Below, piece by piece: positions 1 to 5,104 of a DNA stretch of 6,031 nucleotides; within the stretch, counting starts at the first letter, position 1; every line of letters begins with the position of its first letter. Location: the NCBI GenBank assembly GCA_024404335.1, contig JAKSQA010000069.1, forward strand, positions 1-6,031. The letters run 5' to 3'. The notes below the pieces were generated by a model. It was not told the DNA's origin. It ran no database searches and saw nothing but the letters and a program-made list of their open reading frames with translations. The translations under genes and the position numbers were made by a program. This DNA comes from Mailhella sp. (GTDB lineage: Bacteria > Desulfobacterota > Desulfovibrionia > Desulfovibrionales > Desulfovibrionaceae).

Positions 1-1230
1 AAGCGATATCCGCTTGACGCTGTTTTCCCCTTCTTCAGACTGCCCTGCGAGAAGGTGCTCCACAAGAGGGACGATGTCTTCCCTGCGCTCGCGGAGCGGA
101 GGGATCCGGACTGCGTTGACCTTGAGGCGTTCGCAGAGCTCTGCGGAGAAAAGCCCTTTTGACGCCAGATCGTCCAGGTCGGCCCCTGACGATGCGATGA
201 CGCGTGTGTCGACGAGTACCGGATCGGAGGCGCCGTACCGCAGCACTTCCCTGTTCTTGATAAGACGGAGGAGGCTTTCCTGAGCTTCCCGGGAAAGGTA
301 TTCCACCGCGTCGAGGAAGATCGTGCCCGTATTGGCCTTTTCGAAAAGTCCCTTCTGTGTATGGTTGGCCCCGAGGACGGCCCCTTTCTGGAAGCCGCAC
401 AGCTCCATCAGCATGCGGTCGGATGGAATGGAGGCGCAGTGGCAGACGACCATCGGCGCCTCGCGCCTCGAACCCGTCGAATGGATGCGGGCGGCGAGCG
501 TCTCCTTGCCTGTGCCCGGTTCTCCGCAGAGAAGGAGAGGGGCCGATGAGGAGGCCATGGCATCGGCCCTGTCGAGGATATGGCGCATGATCTTGGACTG
601 CGCGACGAAGACGTGTTCCGCGGCGGCGGAGTAATCCTCGTCTGCCGCACGGCCTGAGGAGCGGAGCCTTCTTCCGTGCTCCTCCTGGAGATGGGCTGCT
701 TCGTTTGCGATATAGGCGGCCATCACTTCCAGGAAAAGTCTGCGGTACTCGAGATCGCTTCGATCCGCCCTCTCGGTATCGGCATTGAGCGTGCCGATGA
801 CCTCGCGTGCGGAGAAGGGGCCCTCCCTGCTGGGAGCGAGTATCGGTACGGAGATGAAGGAGAGCTTTTCCATTTCCTCATCGGTACGCTGGAAAAGGAG
901 GCTCATGAAGACAGGGTCGCCTTTGATCTTTTCGACAATGGCGGATTTTCCGGTCGCGAACACCTGGCCTGTTATGCCTACGCCGGGCGTGTAGTCTCCG
1001 TGGTTGTCCCTGGGGAGGGCCTCGGCGACGCTGAGCCTGAGCGTTTCCGTTTCAGGGTCATAGAGCACCAGGTGGGGGCGCAGGAAGCCGTGGCGCTCTG
1101 TAAGCAGCCGGAGCAGGGCGGTTATGCCGGACTGGAAGGCCCGTCCGGGCCCCAGGCTGATGGACATGAGACGGAGTGTCTCAAGCCAGGGCGCTGCGGC
1201 GGAGGGATCCTGGTTGGTGAACTGGGACAT
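1..1230 (-). CDS. Sigma-54 activator-family regulator (GAF + AAA+), degenerate ATPase; 3' end outside window
   Basis: This is the first 410 codons of a NifA-like transcriptional regulator, read without a stop from the ATG at 1230 to the left edge. Residues about 20-165 form a GAF-type sensor domain (SFISVPI, then EVIGTLNAD, as in NifA-like GAF domains). Residues about 205-410 form the AAA+ domain of bacterial enhancer-binding proteins. The Walker A motif GEPGTGKE is intact (236-243, Lys242), as is the IPPLRERREDI stretch after the sensor region. Several signature positions are changed. GAFTGA reads GAVLGA (283-288), Walker B reads FLDA with Ala308 in place of Glu, the NCA motif reads HCA (His264), and the first arginine of the FR-x(5)-R motif is Ser362 while Arg368 is kept. 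The C-terminal helix-turn-helix, if present, lies outside the window. The start lies 12 nt after the stop of the TPR gene, with only a weak Shine-Dalgarno, so translation is probably coupled. Family assignment is firm; sigma-54 dependence and target genes are not. Confidence 0.88.
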   Translation of the reverse strand, partial: MSQFTNQDPSAAAPWLETLRLMSISLGPGRAFQSGITALLRLLTERHGFLRPHLVLYDPETETLRLSVAEALPRDNHGDYTPGVGITGQVFATGKSAIVEKIKGDPVFMSLLFQRTDEEMEKLSFISVPILAPSREGPFSAREVIGTLNADTERADRSDLEYRRLFLEVMAAYIANEAAHLQEEHGRRLRSSGRAADEDYSAAAEHVFVAQSKIMRHILDRADAMASSSAPLLLCGEPGTGKETLAARIHSTGSRREAPMVVCHCASIPSDRMLMELCGFQKGAVLGANHTQKGLFEKANTGTIFLDAVEYLSREAQESLLRLIKNREVLRYGASDPVLVDTRVIASSGADLDDLASKGLFSAELCERLKVNAVRIPPLRERREDIVPLVEHLLAGQSEEGENSVKRISL

Positions 1231-1242
1231 GGCGCGGGCCGG

Positions 1243-1977
1243 CTACTTCTTGAGGGCGGCTATGCGGGAACGGAAGAAGTCCATGCTCTGCGTGTCGGTG
1301 GGGGGCAGGGCGGCAAGAGCGGCTTCGTACAGGGCGGCGGCGCCGGCCTTGTCACCGGCGGCTTCCGCGGCTTCCGCAGCCTGCTGGTGGATGATGTACG
1401 AGCCTTCGCGGGGGGCGTCGGCCGCAAGGGCGGTGAATTCGGCGCGGGCGGAGGCGTATTCGCCGAGGCGCATCAGGATCTGGGCATGGTTGAGGCGTGC
1501 GCTGAAGCCGAGGGGGCTGGAGCCTTCCAGTCCGGCGACTTCAGCATAGGCTTCGGCGGCCTTCTTCCAGTCCTGGGCGGCAGCGGCGGCGCCTGCCAGT
1601 TCGAGCCTGGCGGAGAGCTTCAGCGCGGAGGGGGCGTCGGCCATGAACTTCTCCAGTTCGGCCACACGGCGCGGGGCGTCCTGAATGGAAAGGATGCGGC
1701 CCATGTTCGTGCGGGCCTTTTCGACCTGCTGCTCGACAAACCACTGCCATGCCGCGATGGCGAGGATGATGACGACGATGCTCACGACGGCCGTGGCGAT
1801 CTTTGATGCGTGGTTGGTGACGAAGTTCCACAGAGGGGCCGCCTCTGGGCTGATCTCCGCCTGCATCTCGGCGCTGAATTTGGGGAGGTCGACGCCGCCC
1901 ATGATGGTGTCGGAGTTCTGCTGCATGGTGGGTTCGGTATTCGGCTTGGGAATGACGACGGGGCGCTGCTGGGACAT
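1243..1977 (-). CDS. Single-pass membrane TPR protein (YfgM / TPR_21-like)
   Basis: A 244-residue protein with a polar, proline-rich cytoplasmic N-terminus (1-58), one clear transmembrane helix at about 61-80 (ATAVVSIVVIILAIAAWQWF) and an alanine-rich helical C-terminus. The C-terminus has three TPR-like units at about 119-148, 155-189 and 193-226, each with the small-residue helix pairs and the Gly-x-Tyr/Trp turn seen in TPRs (QDWKKAAEAY, GEYASARAEF, GDKAGAAALYEAA). There is no signal peptidase site, so it is probably anchored N-in with the TPR domain outside the cytoplasm. This matches YfgM-like proteins, which serve as periplasmic chaperone or scaffold partners; the exact partner cannot be read from sequence. 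The reading frame stays open upstream to 2709, through antisense proA sequence. I chose 1977 because AAGGAG lies 6 nt upstream and the first real domain sequence begins there. It is the first gene of the operon with the downstream GAF-AAA+ regulator. Confidence 0.85.
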   Translation of the reverse strand: MSQQRPVVIPKPNTEPTMQQNSDTIMGGVDLPKFSAEMQAEISPEAAPLWNFVTNHASKIATAVVSIVVIILAIAAWQWFVEQQVEKARTNMGRILSIQDAPRRVAELEKFMADAPSALKLSARLELAGAAAAAQDWKKAAEAYAEVAGLEGSSPLGFSARLNHAQILMRLGEYASARAEFTALAADAPREGSYIIHQQAAEAAEAAGDKAGAAALYEAALAALPPTDTQSMDFFRSRIAALKK

Positions 1978-1983
1978 TATGAA

Positions 1984-1989
1984 CTCCTT
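1984..1989 (-). promoter_or_regulatory. Ribosome binding site of the TPR gene
   Basis: On the minus strand AAGGAG lies 6 nt before the ATG at 1977. It fixes the start of the TPR protein against much longer upstream alternatives in the same open frame. Confidence 0.85.
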
Positions 1990-2013
1990 GGAAGATTGAT
2001 GTCGCGTGGAGGC

Positions 2014-2031
2014 GCAGGCAGTCATGCCTGC
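2014..2031 (-). repeat. Perfect 7-bp inverted repeat in the TPR gene leader
   Basis: GCAGGCA and TGCCTGC are separated by four bases. Transcribed on the minus strand, this would fold into a GC-rich hairpin about 25 nt upstream of the TPR ribosome binding site. There is no following U-tract on that strand, so it is not an intrinsic terminator. It could be an operator or an mRNA-stabilising hairpin; its role is unknown. Confidence 0.5.
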
Positions 2032-2035
2032 TTTA

Positions 2036-2041
2036 ATGATA
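2036..2041 (-). promoter_or_regulatory. Candidate -10 element for the TPR/regulator operon
   Basis: On the minus strand TATCAT matches five of six positions of the sigma-70 -10 consensus. It lies about 58 bp upstream of the TPR start codon. No well-spaced -35 accompanies it; the right half of the 16-bp dyad lies further upstream. This is a weak call based on consensus match only. Confidence 0.25.
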
Positions 2042-2060
2042 CGACTCGGTCTATGCAAAA

Positions 2061-2076
2061 TTGACATAAATGTCAA
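2061..2076. promoter_or_regulatory. Perfect 16-bp dyad, candidate operator
   Basis: TTGACATAAATGTCAA consists of two perfect 7-bp arms (TTGACAT / ATGTCAA) around a central AA. It sits in the AT-rich middle of the divergent spacer and contains the only consensus -35 element for proA. The half-sites look like those of CRP/FNR-superfamily regulators, but the distance between TGA and TCA is two bases longer than in classical CRP or FNR sites. The binding protein cannot be named. Confidence 0.5.
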
Positions 2077-2089
2077 AAGAAAATAAGTT
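2061..2089 (+). promoter_or_regulatory. proA: Candidate sigma-70 promoter of proA-nadD
   Basis: A perfect -35 hexamer TTGACA (2061-2066) is followed after 17 bp by TAAGTT (2084-2089), a poor -10. AATAAG at 2082-2087 is a somewhat better hexamer but is badly spaced. The -35 lies inside the 16-bp dyad, so a protein bound there would occlude or contact polymerase. It is the only good -35 in the spacer on this strand; the weak -10 keeps confidence low. Confidence 0.35.
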
Positions 2090-2128
2090 CGACGACCTTG
2101 GGTTTCTCTGCTAGAAGAAATCCATAAA

Positions 2129-2135
2129 AAGGAGG
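2129..2135 (+). promoter_or_regulatory. proA: Ribosome binding site of proA
   Basis: AAGGAGG lies 5 nt before the ATG at 2141. It supports 2141 as the true start even though the frame beginning there is lost about 140 nt later. Confidence 0.88.
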
Positions 2136-2140
2136 CATCC

Positions 2141-3411
2141 ATGCAGGAAATGGGCAGCATCGAGACCATGGTTCGTGAGTCGGGCGCGAGGGCCCGTGAG
2201 GCATCCAGACGGATGGCGGCCGCATCACCGGCGGCCAAGAAGAATGCCCTGGAGACGCTGGCCCGTCTTCTGGAGGAAGGGAGCGTGACCTGCTCGCGGC
2301 AAACGCGGCGGACCTCGAGGCGGCAGGGCGCGCCGGGCTTGATGCCCCCCGCATGGACAGGCTCCGCCTTACGCCCTCGATCCTTGCCGATATGGCTGCG
2401 GCGTGCCGTCACGTGGCCACCATGCCCGATCCCGTCGGAGCCATGGACCGGCAGTGGCAGCGCCCCAATGGGATCCTTGTGGGGAAGATGCGTGTGCCGC
2501 TCGGCGTGGTGGCCATGATCTATGAGGCCCGTCCCAACGTGACCGTCGATGCCTCCATACTCTGCCTCAAGGCGGGCAATGCCGTTATCCTCCGCGGAGG
2601 ATCCGAGGCGCTCCGCTCGAATGTCGCGCTTGCCGGACTTCTTCATGAGGCCCTCGAGGCCGCCGGCCTTCCGGCCGATGCCGTCCAGTTCATAGACATC
2701 ACTTCCCATGACGCCGTTTCCGCCCTGTGCCGTCTTGACGAATATGTGGATGTCCTCATCCCCCGCGGTGGCGAGTCACTGGTGCGAGCCGTCACTTCAC
2801 AGGCCACCATGCCTGTGCTCAAGCACTTCATGGGCGTGTGCCACGCCTCTGTGGATGCCGGGGCCGATGTGCCGCAGGCCGTGGACATCATTTACCACGG
2901 CAAGGTGCAGCGTCCGGGCGTGTGCAACGCGCTGGAGTGCCTTCTCGTCCATTCCGGGGTGGCGGCGGACTTTCTGCCCATGGTCGCCGAACGCCTCAGC
3001 GCTTCGGGCGTGGAATTCAGGGCCGACGAGCGCGCCCTTCCCCTGCTTGGCGTCACGGCGGTTCCCGCGGCTCCTTCCGATTTCGGGCATGAGTTCCATG
3101 CCCTCGTGCTTGCCGTCGCCGTTGTGGATGATATGGACCAGGCCCTTGCCCATATCGCACGGTACGGCTCGAACCATACGGAGATCATCTGCACCAACGA
3201 CCATGCGAGGGCCATGCGCTTCCTCCGCGAGGCCGATGCCTCCATGGTGGCCGTCAACGCCTCCACACGCTTCAACGACGGCGGCCAGCTCGGACTCGGA
3301 GCTGAGATAGGCATCAGCACATCGAAGCTGCATGCGTACGGTCCCATGGGCGTCGAGGAGCTCACCACGACCAAGTTCGTCGTATTCGGCAGCGGCCAGG
3401 TGAGGGAATAG
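2141..3411 (+). CDS. proA: Gamma-glutamyl phosphate reductase (ProA), interrupted by a -1 frameshift near 2280
   Basis: ProA reduces gamma-glutamyl phosphate with NADPH to glutamate-5-semialdehyde, the second step of proline synthesis in the cytoplasm. The typical N-terminus (ETMVRESGARAREASRRMA, then KKNALETLARLLEEG) is read from 2141. From about 2281 the homology continues in another frame (ERDLLAANAADLEAAGRAG) and stays there to the stop at 3411. Joining the frames gives about 423 residues, the usual ProA length. The core is intact: IYEARPNVTVDAS, the catalytic cysteine in GVCHASVD (about residue 234 of the joined protein), a full match to the ProA signature in the stretch VVDDMDQALAHIARYGSNHT, and NASTRFNDGGQLGLGAE. 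As written, translation from 2141 would stop at 2518. An ATG at 2353 opens a 352-residue frame but lacks about 70 N-terminal residues and any visible ribosome binding site. The window cannot tell a sequence error from a real mutation. nadD follows after one base. Confidence 0.92.
2279..2283 (+). other. proA: Frameshift site in proA (short G run)
   Basis: The frame starting at 2141 reads Leu-Glu-Glu-Gly up to 2281, then leaves the ProA homology. The frame carrying the rest of ProA begins with the GAG at 2281-2283. One extra G in the GGG run at 2279-2281 restores LEEGERDLLAAN, which has the same spacing as E. coli ProA between the LE pair and the conserved Asn. The P-site codon GGG would not re-pair well on AGG, so this is not a recognisable programmed -1 slippery site. 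Confidence 0.85.
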
Positions 3412-3412
3412 G

Positions 3413-4096
3413 ATGCCGGGCATCGGCATCCTTGGGGGGACCTTTGACCCCGTCCATAACGGGCATATCCGGCATGCGCTTGAGGCGGCCGACGTGCTCG
3501 GGCTCGAAAGGGTCTTCCTCATGCCCTGCGCGGTGCCGCCCCACAAGGCGCGCTTCATCATGCCCTTCGGACTGCGGGCAGCCATGCTCCATGCCGCCGT
3601 GCAGGGTGTGGCGGGGCTGGATGTCACGGAGATCGAGTCCGGCCTTCCCGTGCCGTCGTACACATGGCACACGCTTCAGGCATGGAGGGAGCTGCCGTAC
3701 GGCGGCGAGCCTCCATATTTCATGATGGGCATGGAATCCTTCCTCATGCTGGAATCGTGGTTCCGCTGGCAGGAGCTTCCCCGGCTTTCGCGGCTGGTCG
3801 TCGTCTCCCGGGAAGGGGAGGGGCTGCAGGCCTTCGGAGCGAAGCTTGCGGAGCTCTGGCCGGGATCACGGCGTGCTGCGCATGTTGGCGGCAGGTCGGA
3901 AAGGGCCGTGCTGCCCGACGGCGGCGAGCTGTTCTTCGTTTCCGTGCCCAGGCTCGACATCAGCTCTACGGATGTCAGAAGCCGCTTCCTGGCAGGCAAG
4001 CCGCTTGCGGGCCTTGTCCATCCCGGAGTGGAGAGTCTGCTTGAGGCGAACCGGGGCACGGCCGAGGCATGCTGGGGGCGTGCCTCAGGAGCATAA
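3413..4096 (+). CDS. nadD: Nicotinate-nucleotide adenylyltransferase (NadD)
   Basis: NadD joins ATP and nicotinate mononucleotide to give deamido-NAD and pyrophosphate, the penultimate step of NAD synthesis. The 227-residue product has the nucleotidyltransferase fold markers in order: GGTFDPVHNGH at 8-18 (the GxFxPxHxxH ATP site with His15 and His18), PPHK at 42-45, SYTWHTL at 82-88, the substrate loop FMMGMESFLMLESWFRW (about 103-119), VVVSR, and the C-terminal ISSTDVRSR (183-191) matching the ISSTxxR motif. Length is normal for the family. The loop has Glu where many NadDs have Asp (GMES versus GADS/GADN), a mild change. The start lies one base after the proA stop (TAG-G-ATG), and a GAGGGA inside the proA end can serve as ribosome binding site, so translation is probably coupled to proA. 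A proA frameshift that ends translation at 2518 could therefore lower NadD expression. The last 12 bp overlap the convergent gluQRS gene. Confidence 0.95.
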   Translation: MPGIGILGGTFDPVHNGHIRHALEAADVLGLERVFLMPCAVPPHKARFIMPFGLRAAMLHAAVQGVAGLDVTEIESGLPVPSYTWHTLQAWRELPYGGEPPYFMMGMESFLMLESWFRWQELPRLSRLVVVSREGEGLQAFGAKLAELWPGSRRAAHVGGRSERAVLPDGGELFFVSVPRLDISSTDVRSRFLAGKPLAGLVHPGVESLLEANRGTAEACWGRASGA

Positions 4097-5104
4097 GGGA
4101 AGGAAGCGTTCCGGAACGGTGATCTTTCCGCGCGGAATGCGGCTCCAGGGGATTCCGCCTCCGGTGCGGAGCTTTTCGGCAAGCGCCGCCGGCGTCAGCG
4201 GAGAGTCATCCGGAGCGCGGCGTGCTGCGCAGGCAAGGGATCCGATGACATCGGCTCCCGTGAAGCCCCTTTCCCGAAGAGCCTGGAGGCTCAGGCCTCC
4301 GTGCCGCTTCCCCTCTCCGTCGCAGAGGAGGGGCAGGTGGGCGTATTCGGGGGGCGTTCCGCCCAGCAGCCGGTAAAGCCGGAGCTGGCGCGGCGTGGAG
4401 AACAGTATGTCCTCGCCTCTGACGACGCTTGTAACACCCATGGCGATATCATCGGCGCATACGGCGAGCTGGTATGACCACACGCCGTCCGACCTGCGGA
4501 GCGGGAAGTCGCCTCCGCATTCGGAAAGCGTGCAGGAGACTTCGCCGGCCAGTCGGTCGGAGAAGGTCATGCGCCCGTCTTCGCCGTCGGGGCAGAGAAG
4601 CCTGAGCGCCGCATGCCTTCCGCTGCGGGCCCGTTCCTCACGCTCCGCATCCGACAGGCGGCGGCATGTTCCGGGGTAGGGCGCCCCGCAGTCTCCGAGT
4701 CCGTCCGCGGCTCCGTGAGGTGCTCCGGCAAGCATGCGCAGTTCCCTGCGCGTGCAGAAGCACGGGTAGACGAGCCCGAGCCCGCTGAGTTTTTCCAGGG
4801 CGGATTCATAGACGGCCCCGCGTTCGCTCTGAAGATAGGGGCTGCGGCTTCCCTCCATGCCGGGCCCCTCGTCCCAGTCGATGCCGAGCCAGCGGAGGTC
4901 CCGTTCGATGCCTTCCCTCCATTCAGGGCGGGAGCGGGCGGGGTCGATGTCCTCATGGCGGAGTATGATGGTCCCTCCCCTGGTGCGGGCATCGAGCCAT
5001 GCCATCAGGAACGACCATGCGTTGCCGAGGTGGAGGAGCCCTGTGGGGCTGGGAGCCAGACGGCCCACGACGGGGCGCGCAGCGGCGGCGGAAGCGGATG
5101 TCAT
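4085..5104 (-). CDS. gluQ: Glutamyl-Q tRNA(Asp) synthetase (GluQ-RS)
   Basis: GluQ-RS is a class I synthetase-like enzyme that activates glutamate without tRNA and attaches it to the queuosine at position 34 of tRNA(Asp). The 339-residue protein resembles a GluRS catalytic domain without an anticodon-binding domain. It shows GRLAPSPTGLLHLGNAW with the HIGH-class motif at 25-28, LRHEDIDPARSRPEW, a zinc-site pattern of Cys115, Cys117, Tyr143 and Cys147, WSYQLAVCADDIAMGVTSVVRGEDIL near 209-234, and a KMSKS-class position at GEGKRHGG (263-270) with Lys266. The spacing between the Cys pair and Tyr143 is longer than in E. coli. I chose the start at 5104 because ATGA overlaps the hemW stop and AAAGGAA lies 6 nt upstream. 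A further in-frame ATG at 5140 would add 12 residues but lies inside hemW and has no such site. Queuosine may come from import or from synthesis genes elsewhere. Confidence 0.9.
   Translation of the reverse strand: MTSASAAAARPVVGRLAPSPTGLLHLGNAWSFLMAWLDARTRGGTIILRHEDIDPARSRPEWREGIERDLRWLGIDWDEGPGMEGSRSPYLQSERGAVYESALEKLSGLGLVYPCFCTRRELRMLAGAPHGAADGLGDCGAPYPGTCRRLSDAEREERARSGRHAALRLLCPDGEDGRMTFSDRLAGEVSCTLSECGGDFPLRRSDGVWSYQLAVCADDIAMGVTSVVRGEDILFSTPRQLRLYRLLGGTPPEYAHLPLLCDGEGKRHGGLSLQALRERGFTGADVIGSLACAARRAPDDSPLTPAALAEKLRTGGGIPWSRIPRGKITVPERFLPLCS

Larger units (their letters stand above)
1978..2140. promoter_or_regulatory. Divergent intergenic region between the TPR gene and proA
   Basis: This 163-bp spacer separates the minus-strand TPR/regulator operon from the plus-strand proA-nadD operon, so both promoters should lie in it. 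Its centre (about 2050-2130) is distinctly AT-rich compared with the surrounding GC-rich genes. It holds a perfect 16-bp dyad at 2061-2076, a perfect hairpin at 2014-2031 in the leader of the TPR gene, and strong ribosome binding sites at both ends. No long open frame or small RNA gene is evident. Confidence 0.75.

Noticed and set aside
676..1806. Long plus-strand open frame of 376 codons
   Set aside because: It is the antisense of the TPR gene and the GAF domain, spans both genes and their junction, is glycine-rich low-complexity in translation, and has no ribosome binding site or recognisable motif. It is an effect of GC-rich codon use.
2103..2120. Short inverted repeat TTTCT / AGAAA in the proA leader
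   Set aside because: Five AT-rich base pairs around an 8-nt loop is within chance expectation and too weak for a terminator or riboswitch.
2275..2285. Programmed -1 ribosomal frameshift in proA
   Set aside because: There is no X-XXY-YYZ heptamer. The GGG tRNA would have to re-pair on AGG, and ProA is not known for recoding. An indel in the G run is simpler.
1978..2709. Upstream extension of the TPR frame on the minus strand to an ATG at 2709
   Set aside because: The added 244 residues are antisense to proA and the intergenic region and show no domain. AAGGAG before the ATG at 1977 marks the true start.
2797..3672. Minus-strand open frame of 291 codons
   Set aside because: It is antisense to the conserved cores of proA and nadD and crosses their junction.
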